From Parasutterella secunda (GTDB lineage: Bacteria; Pseudomonadota; Gammaproteobacteria; Burkholderiales; Burkholderiaceae_F), in the NCBI RefSeq assembly GCF_016901835.1, contig NZ_JACJKX010000007.1, forward strand, positions 1 through 64,000: a stretch of 64,000 nt of DNA, given 5' to 3'. The notes beneath the pieces are model-generated. The model was not told where the DNA came from. It saw nothing but the letters and a program-made list of their open reading frames with translations, and did no database searches. The first letter of the stretch is position 1; each line of letters starts with the position of its first letter. Below, in pieces: positions 8,414 to 16,517 of the stretch. Both the position numbers and the translations under genes were made by a program.

Positions 8414-8784
8414 CAATGTTCGTATGACTCGATCAATTTCTGATCGGCCCGTTCTTTGGCCAACTTCATTTCCTTGACTTCTGCTTTCGAGAAGCCCGAG
8501 CTTAAGAAAAAATTGATGGCCATCTGCGTAATAGCAATAAAATCCGTAGCTGGAATATAGTCAAAAACTTCTGGACGGACTCTTGCAGCTCGTGCTGCAA
8601 TGAACGCAGCAAAGTCCGTATCCATCGCAAGAATCGGCGTGATTCGGCCACCGGGAGCATCAAATAACTTTTTGGCTTCCTTGACATCACGACCAGTCAG
8701 ACGGTCAAAATCGAAAACAAAGTTATCGTAAGTCTTACCTTCGAATGTGACAGACTGCTTTAACGGATAAACAATTTCACTCAT
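8413..8784 (-). CDS. Phage tail assembly chaperone, gpE-like
   Basis: 123 residues beginning MSEIVYPLKQSVTFEGKTYD, then FVFDFDRLTGRDVKEAKKLF and a DTDFAAFIAARAARVRPEVF helix, followed by DYIPATDFIAITQMAINFFL. This is the typical organisation of tail assembly chaperones (TAC family) encoded between the major tube protein and the tape measure. Such proteins coat the tape measure before the tube polymerises. It is separated from the tube gene by a strong hairpin (8805-8822), so chaperone levels are probably lower than tube levels. Confidence 0.78.
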   Translation of the reverse strand: MSEIVYPLKQSVTFEGKTYDNFVFDFDRLTGRDVKEAKKLFDAPGGRITPILAMDTDFAAFIAARAARVRPEVFDYIPATDFIAITQMAINFFLSSGFSKAEVKEMKLAKERADQKLIESYEH

Positions 8785-8802
8785 AGAAAACCTTAGAAAG
8801 GA

Positions 8803-8824
8803 AAAGGCCGCCGAGGCGGCCTGT
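8803..8824 (-). terminator. Terminator-like hairpin after the tail-tube gene
   Basis: On the minus strand AGGCCGCC pairs with GGCGGCCT (8-bp stem, two-base loop) and is followed by TTTTCC. It lies just after the tube stop codon (8829) and before the chaperone start. It would set off abundant sheath and tube transcripts from the lower-level chaperone and tape measure genes. Confidence 0.65.
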
Positions 8825-8828
8825 TAAA

Positions 8829-9353
8829 TTAACTCAAGCCCAAAGCCTGCTTAACATCGTCCAAAAGATCTTGACCGTTGACTTTGCAGACATAGTTGAA
8901 CTTATCGACTTCAAGAACTTCTTGACCATCAATGTAGATCTTGATGTACGTCACTTCGAATTCTTCTTCCGAGTCAGTTGAAGCGCCGAGCTCAAAAGTG
9001 CCTAACGCCAAACGTTTCGGAGCACACTTAATCGTGCAGCGAACTGGAACGATTGTGTTGGTGTTACTGGCGGGATCGTAGACCTCCATCGCACCCCGAA
9101 GATCAATTTGATGGTAGGTGTGGACGAATTTCTTAACGGCGTCCTGTCCAATTGTTCTGTAGTGCAATGTCATTGCCATACTTTGCAATTGGCCCTTGAC
9201 CGGCAAGTCAGACTCTCCGAGCATTCCGCCACCCTTAACGGTATCGGTCAGGAAGCTCAACTCAGGAAGATCGACAGTGACTGCACCGATTTGAGAGTCA
9301 TCTTCGTCATAAGCTCTAAAGTCGTTCAGTCTTTCGGGAATTTTATTAACCAT
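8829..9353 (-). CDS. Major tail tube protein (FII-like)
   Basis: 174 residues with the phage tail tube (P2 FII) signature: KIPERLNDFRAYDEDDSQIG at the start, VDLPELSFLTDTVKGGGMLG and the MAMTLHYRTIGQDAVKKFVH core, then LALGTFELGASTDSEEEFEV and IYIDGQEVLEVDKFNYVCKV. Length is normal for the family. The product polymerises into the inner tube of the contractile tail. The gene is 12 bases downstream of the sheath gene, the usual FI-FII pair, and ends at a hairpin. Confidence 0.93.
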   Translation of the reverse strand: MVNKIPERLNDFRAYDEDDSQIGAVTVDLPELSFLTDTVKGGGMLGESDLPVKGQLQSMAMTLHYRTIGQDAVKKFVHTYHQIDLRGAMEVYDPASNTNTIVPVRCTIKCAPKRLALGTFELGASTDSEEEFEVTYIKIYIDGQEVLEVDKFNYVCKVNGQDLLDDVKQALGLS

Positions 9354-9365
9354 TTTCTATTCTCC

Positions 9366-10847
9366 TTATGCGAACAAAGCTTCAAGAGCAGACGGGTCAT
9401 ACTCAAGATCAAAGATGATTTCGCGGTTCGGACTGGGCGGAGTCAAATGAACTTTGAATTTCGCGATACCATCCATCAAATCGAGCGTCGTATTGTCTTC
9501 CTTGCGGAATTCAATGTACCCACCTAAAAGAGAACCACTGGCAACCAAGCCATTAAGCCAAATATTTCCGGAGTCCACAACAGTATCAATTTGACGTCTG
9601 TTCAAAGGTGCGTCAACGCGTTGCCAGAACGTTTGAATCAAGGTGTTGGAAACCCAACCGTACATTCTGCGAATCGGGATGATGTTGTCTTTCACGTCAG
9701 TGTTGCCGGGATAGCAGGCTGTTTGACTGCCCCAGAACTTCCACCCCCCGGTGAAGTTGATCGCTGTGGTGACACCTTGACTATTGAGATAAGCGCCATC
9801 ATCAGGACCAATTGTGACCTCCGTGCCGTCTGCAAGAACTGTCGCAGTCATCTGCAAGTTCTTGTTAGAGGGGCTCACGTACGGGATATCTCCGTTATTG
9901 GCATCTGTGTCAGCCATCAAGACAGCCGCTTGCGTGGACAAGTGGTAAACCGTCCCGTCCATCGAAATCAAAGGCCAACAGACAATCTGATTCGGATCCA
10001 CAATATTGTTTGTGTTCTTCCATTCGGCAACATTTGTGTAAGACTTCACCGATTCAGTCGGTACGTCAACTACACACACTGCCTTGAAAAGTGTATTAAT
10101 GGAAGTACACTTCGCTGCCATAACTGCGGCCACGGAAGCTGAGTCAGAATATCCCGGTGCCAAAAGAATTCCGGGCGTCAAGCGGAAACGCGGGAAGCAC
10201 TCATGAACGAGTTCAAAACCGCTCTTTTTGCCGCTCGTATCCACGCCACCGATAATTTCATCGTCAGTGACCTTACTGGGATCAAGCTTTTCTGCTGTGA
10301 AGGTTAGAGCTTCAGCTGTTGCACACTTAAATCCGTCATCATCACTCAAAGACGTAATGACAAGGTTGCCGTCACTATCAAACGATGCAACGAAATCCGT
10401 ATCAGCGGTATAAGTAGTGCCGGAGGATTGCGCAAGTGTAATAGTGGACAAGATAATGCCGGTTTCTGCAATCGTTGCGGAGCCTGTCTTAGCATCCAAA
10501 GTCACGGTAGTAGTATCTGCCGTCTTTTTGTGCTTTGAAGGATCCAACACATTTACTGCAATGACCGGCTTGACAGAAAAGAGTGAGAACGCTGCTTGAG
10601 CGAATTCACTCAAACTGTATTCAAATTTATTCAGGCCGCTTGCCGAGTCAGTCTTGGCCGGAACATATCCGAAAGCTTCAACGAACTCATCGTAGCTATT
10701 GCACATAACCGGTTTATTGACATTGTTCGGATCCGTCATATTGACTGGAGCAACCCCTACAATAAAAGAAACGCCGGCAGAAACTTCCACAGGCGTTACT
10801 AACGATGTGGGGGTCTCCTGAGTGGTTACCCCATGGTTATAGGCCAT
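9366..10847 (-). CDS. Contractile tail sheath protein (FI-like)
   Basis: 493 residues. The N-terminus HGVTTQETPTSLVTPVEVSA and VSFIVGVAPVN, plus PVMCNSYDEFVEAFGYVP, are standard for P2/Mu sheath proteins. The conserved core includes WKFWGSQTACYPGNTDVKDN and IIPIRRMYGWVSNTLIQTFW followed by RVDAPLNRRQIDTVVDSGNI. An inserted segment at about residues 110-210 is rich in aspartate and threonine and looks like a surface domain. Function: contracts to drive the tube through the cell envelope. The presence of sheath defines the virion as a myovirus although the head genes are lambda/HK97-like. Confidence 0.95.
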   Translation of the reverse strand: MAYNHGVTTQETPTSLVTPVEVSAGVSFIVGVAPVNMTDPNNVNKPVMCNSYDEFVEAFGYVPAKTDSASGLNKFEYSLSEFAQAAFSLFSVKPVIAVNVLDPSKHKKTADTTTVTLDAKTGSATIAETGIILSTITLAQSSGTTYTADTDFVASFDSDGNLVITSLSDDDGFKCATAEALTFTAEKLDPSKVTDDEIIGGVDTSGKKSGFELVHECFPRFRLTPGILLAPGYSDSASVAAVMAAKCTSINTLFKAVCVVDVPTESVKSYTNVAEWKNTNNIVDPNQIVCWPLISMDGTVYHLSTQAAVLMADTDANNGDIPYVSPSNKNLQMTATVLADGTEVTIGPDDGAYLNSQGVTTAINFTGGWKFWGSQTACYPGNTDVKDNIIPIRRMYGWVSNTLIQTFWQRVDAPLNRRQIDTVVDSGNIWLNGLVASGSLLGGYIEFRKEDNTTLDLMDGIAKFKVHLTPPSPNREIIFDLEYDPSALEALFA

Positions 10848-10850
10848 TTT

Positions 10851-11123
10851 TTACTCCTGTTTGTTTTTCAAGGTTTTCAATTGAGTTAAGTGGTAATTGA
10901 GGATGTGACCTTTTTTCGAGAGATTTTTTCGAGCTTCTTGAAGTTCCGAGATCGGGACCATCAGGCCTGTGATATTCGGATACTTCTTGATGAGTTCAGA
11001 AACCGGGAACGGAAATTTCTCTTTTTCAAACACCGAATATGAATTGAGCCCTCGAATTGAGGGCCCGATGTAAATCACTTTCGGTTGAGTAGTCTCAACC
11101 ACAGTTTTCTTTTTAGAAGTCAT
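10851..11123 (-). CDS. Small conserved-looking phage protein before the sheath gene
   Basis: The ATG at 11123 (MTSKKKTVVETTQPK) is chosen because GGAG precedes it by six bases. An ATG at 11135 is also in frame. About 90 residues: a basic tail, then PKVIYIGPSIRGLNSYSVFE, then FPVSELIKKYPNITGLMVPI and a charged helix. I do not recognise the family from sequence alone. Small proteins of this size with YIGPSI..L often lie directly upstream of sheath genes in mosaic myoviruses. Its start overlaps the upstream gene's end, and it ends three bases before the sheath ATG, so it is translated with them. Confidence 0.65.
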   Translation of the reverse strand: MTSKKKTVVETTQPKVIYIGPSIRGLNSYSVFEKEKFPFPVSELIKKYPNITGLMVPISELQEARKNLSKKGHILNYHLTQLKTLKNKQE

Positions 11124-11601
11124 AAATTTCTCCATTGTTAGGCAGTTCAGGTTTTGGACTTCGGATAATCCATTCGGTTTTCATATCGACTTGCCAAAAC
11201 GGCCAGGCCGGTGAGTCGTATCCTTCCCATTTAATCGGGAATTCAAGCTGATACTTTTTTTCAAGTTGAAGGTCTGGTAATGTGCACAAGGCTTCACGGA
11301 TTCGGGTCATCACATTCAACGCATATTCGTGTCCGATGGCTTCTTTTGAGTAAGTCCCAATAATGATTGCCACGGTTACAACAGTTGATTCTCTATCCGT
11401 CTCCGCACTTTCCGGTCTCACTAAGACAAACGGATAAAGGTCTTCATCGGATACTTTCTCCTTTGTTGTTTTCGGAGGAAGATAACCGTTGATGATCTGA
11501 AGTGGTTTCCCTTGCCCATCAATTTCGCAAGGTAAAAGAAAGTCTTTGAGCTTTTTGGCCAAAAAAGACCGAATAGCCTTTGTCAAAAGATTTTCAACCA
11601 T
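11113..11601 (-). CDS. Putative tail terminator / Gp37-like tail completion protein
   Basis: 162 residues starting MVENLLTKAIRSFLAKKLKD. The pattern is LYPFVLVRPESAETDRESTV, then VTVAIIIGTYSKEAIGHEYA, LNVMTRIREAL and KWEGYDSPAWPFWQVDMKTE. This is the alpha/beta layout of proteins that cap the tail tube or sit at the head-tail interface. Position, right after the minor-tail-Z-like gene and before the sheath, fits a tail terminator. The assignment rests on gene order and overall pattern, so it is moderate. Confidence 0.6.
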   Translation of the reverse strand: MVENLLTKAIRSFLAKKLKDFLLPCEIDGQGKPLQIINGYLPPKTTKEKVSDEDLYPFVLVRPESAETDRESTVVTVAIIIGTYSKEAIGHEYALNVMTRIREALCTLPDLQLEKKYQLEFPIKWEGYDSPAWPFWQVDMKTEWIIRSPKPELPNNGEIYDF

Positions 11602-12192
11602 TTAACCCCTCTTTTTCTTGATGAACTCGTTGATTGCGTAACCTGCTTCATGGTCAATGCGTTCAGCGAAGGTCTCTTGCATGACATTTCTGACATTGCG
11701 AGAAATTTCATCATTTGAAGCAATAAGCGGAATCGCAGGGCCGTAAGCCTCTTTGACCGGTAATGATTTTGTCCCAAGGCGTTGCAAGATCTTTCCTTTG
11801 AAGACAAAACTACTGCCCAGTCTCTTTGTCCCACCATTTCGCTTAACTTGCACTCTTACAGGTTTTCTTGCGTTACCTGTCGTGTCGGTTTTAGGGCGAG
11901 TCTTGTACTGAACAAGAGGGAGCATGGTCCCTTTTCCGATGACAAGCGCTTCTAAACTTCCAACTGAGGCTCTTTCGATGGTGAAATGTCGCCTAATAGT
12001 AGAAGCTTTTAGAGTGTACTCATTCCGGATGGTGGCTACTGCTGCAGCCCGACCTGCTGTTGCAGCACGATTCATTGCACGTGAAACGGCTTTTTCGTAC
12101 CCCTTAGGGATTCCTCTTAAAGCCTGAGCTACACGATTAAGCTGCAGCGTGCTTTGTCCATCGGAGATGATGACTTCAAAAGGTTTACTCAT
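11602..12192 (-). CDS. Minor tail protein Z-like
   Basis: 196 residues with VAQALRGIPKGYEKAVSRAM followed by NRAATAGRAAAVATIRNEYT and LKASTIRRHFTIERAS, the helical segment typical of the lambda gpZ/prophage minor tail protein Z family. The C-terminal part ends in a lysine-rich KKKRG tail. In lambda this protein acts at the head-tail connection or tail completion step. The gene starts within the last four bases of the preceding gene and abuts the next one by a single base. Confidence 0.8.
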   Translation of the reverse strand: MSKPFEVIISDGQSTLQLNRVAQALRGIPKGYEKAVSRAMNRAATAGRAAAVATIRNEYTLKASTIRRHFTIERASVGSLEALVIGKGTMLPLVQYKTRPKTDTTGNARKPVRVQVKRNGGTKRLGSSFVFKGKILQRLGTKSLPVKEAYGPAIPLIASNDEISRNVRNVMQETFAERIDHEAGYAINEFIKKKRG

Positions 12193-12503
12193 TGCTTATT
12201 TGCATCAGCAACAATAACCAAGACTCCCATTTCTTCGTTGACAGATTGAACAATGTGGTTCGATCCGTCAACTTGGATAAGATCTCCTTCTTCAGGAGTC
12301 AAAATGTCGCCTGTTCTCACGTAAATCTTTAGTTGATTCACAAAAACGCCTACATACGAATCTTCGCTGTGGGCCTCATTGATGACTTTGTCCAGTATGC
12401 AGCGAACCTTATCACCGTTGATTACATGTTCTTCTGCGAATTCCTCAGAATTCAGAAACACATCCTCAACATCACTTTGAACTAAATCTTTAAACCAACT
12501 CAT
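12189..12503 (-). CDS. Putative head-tail joining protein (stopper-like)
   Basis: 104 residues: MSWFKDLVQSDVEDVFLNSE, EFAEEHVINGDKVRCILDKV, then a beta-rich part YVGVFVNQLKIYVRTGDILT and EGDLIQVDGSNHIVQSVNEE. The second half resembles the small beta-barrel joining proteins (lambda FII-type) that close the portal vestibule before tail attachment. Location between the capsid and minor-tail-Z-like genes fits this. Sequence evidence alone is suggestive rather than diagnostic. Confidence 0.6.
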   Translation of the reverse strand: MSWFKDLVQSDVEDVFLNSEEFAEEHVINGDKVRCILDKVINEAHSEDSYVGVFVNQLKIYVRTGDILTPEEGDLIQVDGSNHIVQSVNEEMGVLVIVADANKQ

Positions 12504-12510
12504 AATAAAT

Positions 12511-12530
12511 CAGGGGACCGAAGTCCCCCT
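12511..12530 (-). terminator. UUCG-loop hairpin after the capsid gene
   Basis: On the minus strand GGGGAC-TTCG-GTCCCC forms an extra-stable C(UUCG)G tetraloop hairpin nine bases beyond the capsid stop. It is followed by GATTTATT, so the U-tract is weak. It may stop part of the transcripts or protect the capsid mRNA from 3' decay. Confidence 0.6.
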
Positions 12531-12538
12531 GGTTAAGC

Positions 12539-14467
12539 TTATTGGCCACCACCTGAAGCTTCTTGAACTGCGTCGGTCAAAATATCGCCGAAGTAGCTGA
12601 AGCTTTCTTCATGACGAACAGCAACATCAATGGACTGCATGGCTCGAATTTCTACACCGCCACGACTAAAGGCCGTGTCACTGTACGGATTAGCCAAAAT
12701 TTCCAAAACACCCCATTCGCCGATGAGAATATCGGACCAATTACCAAAGAAGAGTTCAGAACACTTAGCAGAAGCCGTACCCTTAGTAAGGTTAGAACGA
12801 CATTGATTGCTGCGAGCCATCGGGTAACCGTTGACTTCACCCGGAATACCATTCTTGAAACCACCGGCAATAGCTTTCCAGACGTAATTGCCATTGCTGT
12901 CTTTGAGTTTCTTCAAAGCACCGATCGTCTTAGCATTAGCTAAATACGCCATGCTTCGAACATCAGCATTAGCGTCAGCCACTGCCGTTTCCATATCGAT
13001 CAAGTGATCGAAGGTAATGGCACCGCCATTTGTACCGCCAACAACCTTGTAAATATTGCTTAAGTTTGCAATACCCTTCGGTTGACCGTCTGCACCGGTA
13101 CCGGACAAAGCTGATAAGTCAACAGCCAAACCTAAAGAGGTCAACAAGTCCATTCGAACAAAATTTTCTGCGGAAATCGAAGACTGAAGCAAAAGATTTC
13201 GCGTAATGTAAGAACGGGCTCCGACAGTTTTTGGCGACATGGCCACCAAATCAAACGTACCGTTAGACTTAGTCACTTCGCCGTCTTCCTTGACCCAATA
13301 GGTCGTAGAAGCACCATTTTGACGCGGAATTTCGATGTTACCGCGCAAACCGGTCAAAAGCGTGGCACCCAATTGAAGAACCATGGACTTGGCGCGAAGC
13401 ATTTCAATGAAAGAACCGGATAAGAGATCCGTTTCTACCAAATTGCCGCCATTAGCAGCCGTTCCGACACTATAGTCACGAGAACCTTGAATAAAGGGAA
13501 TATCCGTCGGCATGAAAAGACCGGTCGTTTCCTTATTCAAACGGCGAGCAATCGTGCGGGAAATTTCACGTTCAAAACCTGCTCGGCTCCAATCACCGGT
13601 AATGGATGCGTTAATGGCACGAAGCAAGCTGTAATTTTGTTTTTCCTTCTCGGTCAAACCCAGTTCTTCACTCATGCCACGACCGGAGTCACCGGCAGGA
13701 TCCATGCGTCGTGTTTTGAGTTGTTCCATCACCATGGCTCGAGCCTCATCAACTGTTTTACCTTCAGAAATCATTTGATTGCGAAGATTTTCATCCACAT
13801 TGAAACTACGGCACATGCCATCAATTTCATTGATGCGCTGACGTTCTAAGCTGCGAACTTGTTCTTCATCCACAACTTTAACTTCCGGTTGTTTCGGTTC
13901 GTCATTCGTCTTAGTGACGGGTTCTTGATTTACACCTTCCGGCATCTTTTTCTCCTTAGGATTCACATTTAAAGATCTATAAACACCGACAGATGGATCC
14001 GCCGGTACTGTAACCAGTGACACTTCATGAATTTCCCAATCCGTCACTGTGCGTTCGTTTTCGCCGGACTCCTCGTATTTATAAACACGATAACCGCACG
14101 AAACATTGACTAAAACACGATCGCGAACGAGCTGAAGAGCCTTCTCGCCTTCTTCGGTCTTTGCAAAACGAACGGTCACATAGGTGCGATGTTCATCCTG
14201 CTCGATCTTGTCGACAATCCCTAACAGTCGATCCCAATCGTGATTAAATAAAAGCGACAGTGATTGCTGCCGCTTACCCAGTCGTAACGCTCCCTTTCGG
14301 TGACTCAGTATCTCGTAATAACCTCGAAAGATCTCTACTCGACTATCCGAGACCACCGGAAAGCGAATACTTCTGTTTTCTTCATCAACTTGACCCTCAC
14401 CTACTGTCAATGACCGAAAGAGAGTCTGATCCGAAGGACCTTCAGCATTCGGAATGAATTCCGGCAT
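12539..14467 (-). CDS. Fused prohead protease - HK97-type major capsid protein
   Basis: The start is the ATG at 14467 (MPEFIPNAEG), preceded by GGAGGGG. Upstream in-frame codons lack a ribosome site. 642 residues in two parts. Residues 1-160 are an HK97-type (U35) protease: LSLLFNHDWDRLLGIVDKIE with the active-site histidine and VNVSCGYRVYKYEE with the serine. A helical, charged linker (about 165-270) resembles a scaffolding or delta domain. Residues 290-642 are an HK97-fold capsid: TDIPFIQGSRDYSVGTAANG, LQLGATLLTGLRGNIEIPRQ and LSGTGADGQPKGIANLSNIY. Normally these are separate genes, and fusion means the capsid must release itself by proteolysis. Confidence 0.92.
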   Translation of the reverse strand: MPEFIPNAEGPSDQTLFRSLTVGEGQVDEENRSIRFPVVSDSRVEIFRGYYEILSHRKGALRLGKRQQSLSLLFNHDWDRLLGIVDKIEQDEHRTYVTVRFAKTEEGEKALQLVRDRVLVNVSCGYRVYKYEESGENERTVTDWEIHEVSLVTVPADPSVGVYRSLNVNPKEKKMPEGVNQEPVTKTNDEPKQPEVKVVDEEQVRSLERQRINEIDGMCRSFNVDENLRNQMISEGKTVDEARAMVMEQLKTRRMDPAGDSGRGMSEELGLTEKEKQNYSLLRAINASITGDWSRAGFEREISRTIARRLNKETTGLFMPTDIPFIQGSRDYSVGTAANGGNLVETDLLSGSFIEMLRAKSMVLQLGATLLTGLRGNIEIPRQNGASTTYWVKEDGEVTKSNGTFDLVAMSPKTVGARSYITRNLLLQSSISAENFVRMDLLTSLGLAVDLSALSGTGADGQPKGIANLSNIYKVVGGTNGGAITFDHLIDMETAVADANADVRSMAYLANAKTIGALKKLKDSNGNYVWKAIAGGFKNGIPGEVNGYPMARSNQCRSNLTKGTASAKCSELFFGNWSDILIGEWGVLEILANPYSDTAFSRGGVEIRAMQSIDVAVRHEESFSYFGDILTDAVQEASGGGQ

Positions 14468-14479
14468 AACCCCTCCTAT

Positions 14480-14502
14480 AAAAAAACCGGTCATTGACCG
14501 GT
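14480..14502 (-). terminator. Terminator between portal and capsid genes
   Basis: Minus-strand ACCGGTCA-A-TGACCGGT followed by TTTTTTTAT. The hairpin overlaps the last codons and stop of the portal gene. The capsid ribosome site (GGAGGGG) starts about ten bases later. It looks like a true intrinsic terminator placed inside the late operon, so capsid expression would need read-through, antitermination or an internal promoter. Confidence 0.7.
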
Positions 14503-15996
14503 ATCGTTTAAATTAGTTTCGTCAACCTTAGTTCCTGGTGACGACTGTTTAATGGTTGGATCAAACTGCAACCCCAATGCCGCAGCACCCTCTCTGTCTC
14601 GTTTGATGGCTTTATCCACATCCTCCCGATCTTGACCATTGCCGATAGCGGCAATAACGTCTGATCGAGACATAAATCCGTTGGCCACCGCCAAAGCATA
14701 GGCTTGAACTTCTTTTTGAGGATCAACCCAAGACCATCCGCGAGGCTTAAATCGAACGGCTTGATATCGTTTTTTGTTGCTGAAGTAGTCCGGAATATCT
14801 AAAACACCGGATAACACCGCTGCATCCAACCATCTTCTGTAAATCGGCGTTAAATAGTTTCGAATAAGCCAACCTTGCAGCACCCGCCAAAGATTTCTGT
14901 CATCAAGTAGCGCTAATCGACTGGAAGAGTAGTTGCTTTGACTGTAGTCTCGGCTTAAGGACTCATACGAAACCCCAACACCTGCAGCGACCTCTCTAAG
15001 CATGTACCGCATGAAAGGATCCAAATTAGAATTAGGTCGACTGGGAGCAAAACCGGTAAAAGTTTCACCACCATACAAGCGGCGAATCTCTCCTGGTTCT
15101 GAAGCGATAGTCTGCTCTCGTTTCCGAGGATCCTCCTGCATTTCATCCGGAGTCATGTCTTGTCGTTCAATGAACCCTAAAACATTGGCTGAAGCTCTCG
15201 CTGCAACCAACTCGGACTCTGTATACCCTCCCATATCACGCATTCGGCGCAAAACTGAGTGCATCCATGGCGTGCCTCGCGTTTGAGGCCAACGTTCAAT
15301 CAGGTACAGGTGTTCAATTTCATCAGCCGGAATCCTTCTTAGTCCCGCTCCGGTAACAGATTGACCGACAAAGCTCATATCACCCGGATGAGCCCGACGC
15401 ATCCAGTAAGCAACCGGTCGATTCCACTCATCCACTTCGACACCGAGACGAACGGTATGGTTTCGGCTTTGATAGATTGAAACCCCTTGATCAAAAATCA
15501 GATCCGGTTCAATGATTTCCAATGCAAGTGGGATTTTCCCACCGCCGAAAGCCATCGGTACCTTACGAATGAACGCCTCTCCATCCTGAAAAACCGCACC
15601 GATAACCAAACGGAGAAGGTCCGATAAACAAAGCTGACCAGCAGTGTGACAGGTCTCTTTTTCACTCCATTCTTTCCAGGCCTCTTCAATTTGATTATTC
15701 AAACGATCGTCTGACACTCCGTCATTGTTAAGGATCTGACATTGAATCCCAATCCCGGTACCAACAACGTTATCCTGAATAATTCGCCTTAAATTGGCTG
15801 CGTGCGGATTATCCCGAATCATTTGACGACTTCGGTTTCTCAAGGTGGTCAAACTACTGTAAAGCTCAGAATCTTGAGAAGTACCCGCTGCCATCCAATC
15901 ACTCGTTAAACGACCTCCTTGCGCAGCAGCGTATTCACGGCGAATGATTGTTTTCTGAGGCGTTGGCTGCTTTCTTTTAGCTTTTGACTTTCTCAT
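14491..15996 (-). CDS. Phage portal protein, lambda family
   Basis: 501 residues with the lambda gpB-type portal core: GGRLTSDWMAAGTSQDSELY, TTLRNRSRQMIRDNPHAANL and RRIIQDNVVGTGIGIQCQIL, then WKEWSEKETCHTAGQLCLSD, LERW.QTRGTPWMHSVLRRM and LREVAAGVGVSYESLSRDYS, QSNYSSSRLALLDDRNLW. The dodecameric ring is the DNA entry channel of the head and the docking site for terminase. The start overlaps the end of the gpW-like gene by four bases. An arginine/lysine-rich N-terminus (RKSKAKRKQPTPQK) is typical. Confidence 0.95.
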   Translation of the reverse strand: MRKSKAKRKQPTPQKTIIRREYAAAQGGRLTSDWMAAGTSQDSELYSSLTTLRNRSRQMIRDNPHAANLRRIIQDNVVGTGIGIQCQILNNDGVSDDRLNNQIEEAWKEWSEKETCHTAGQLCLSDLLRLVIGAVFQDGEAFIRKVPMAFGGGKIPLALEIIEPDLIFDQGVSIYQSRNHTVRLGVEVDEWNRPVAYWMRRAHPGDMSFVGQSVTGAGLRRIPADEIEHLYLIERWPQTRGTPWMHSVLRRMRDMGGYTESELVAARASANVLGFIERQDMTPDEMQEDPRKREQTIASEPGEIRRLYGGETFTGFAPSRPNSNLDPFMRYMLREVAAGVGVSYESLSRDYSQSNYSSSRLALLDDRNLWRVLQGWLIRNYLTPIYRRWLDAAVLSGVLDIPDYFSNKKRYQAVRFKPRGWSWVDPQKEVQAYALAVANGFMSRSDVIAAIGNGQDREDVDKAIKRDREGAAALGLQFDPTIKQSSPGTKVDETNLNDTGQ

Positions 15997-16517
15997 ACAA
16001 ACTTCACCACCTTCTTATAAGGATCTACTCCGTATTTATGGCAACGTTCAAAGTAAACTTGCTTTCGCCAGTAATTCACAAGATCAAATAACTCTTGAGC
16101 GTTATTAAACGTCAAAGATCGCGTGCCAATCGTATAGCTCTTAACCTTTGAACGCCCGTTTGTGTAATCAGCTAAAGCCTTTTCAGCTTGCTCTAAGCAT
16201 TTTTCAGCCTCTGTGCGACAATCAAACTCATCGTCATCAAGAGCGGGAAGAACTGTAAATCGGTCAACGATTTCGCATTTCTGGAAGTCAGTTGCCGTTA
16301 CTCTGAGCATCAAAACGACTATTCCCGGAAGAAGATCCTTTGATGTTTCGGGATCGAGATTAACTGTTAGCTTTGAGCCCTCTCTTTTGCTTTTCAGAGT
16401 CTGAACTTTGCTACCACCGGATCTCAAAAGAGCTTCAAATTTTGCGCCGTCAGGTAAGTTCTTTGGAATACTCAAAAACCAACACTTACTGTCACCGGCA
16501 TAGATTGCTTCTACCAT
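15993..16517 (-). CDS. Two-domain protein with gpW-like head-tail joining C-terminus
   Basis: 174 residues. Residues about 1-95 form a beta-rich domain (IYAGDSKCWFLSIPKNLPDG, VNLDPETSKDLLPGIVVLML) that I do not recognise. Residues about 100-170 match lambda gpW in pattern: AEKCLEQAEKALADYTNGRS, SYTIGTRSLTFNNAQELFDL, NYWRKQVYFERC. Lambda gpW is only about 68 residues, so this is a gpW domain with an extra N-terminal domain. Position between terminase and portal is the gpW position in lambda. Overlaps both neighbours by a few bases. Confidence 0.65.
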   Translation of the reverse strand: MVEAIYAGDSKCWFLSIPKNLPDGAKFEALLRSGGSKVQTLKSKREGSKLTVNLDPETSKDLLPGIVVLMLRVTATDFQKCEIVDRFTVLPALDDDEFDCRTEAEKCLEQAEKALADYTNGRSKVKSYTIGTRSLTFNNAQELFDLVNYWRKQVYFERCHKYGVDPYKKVVKFV

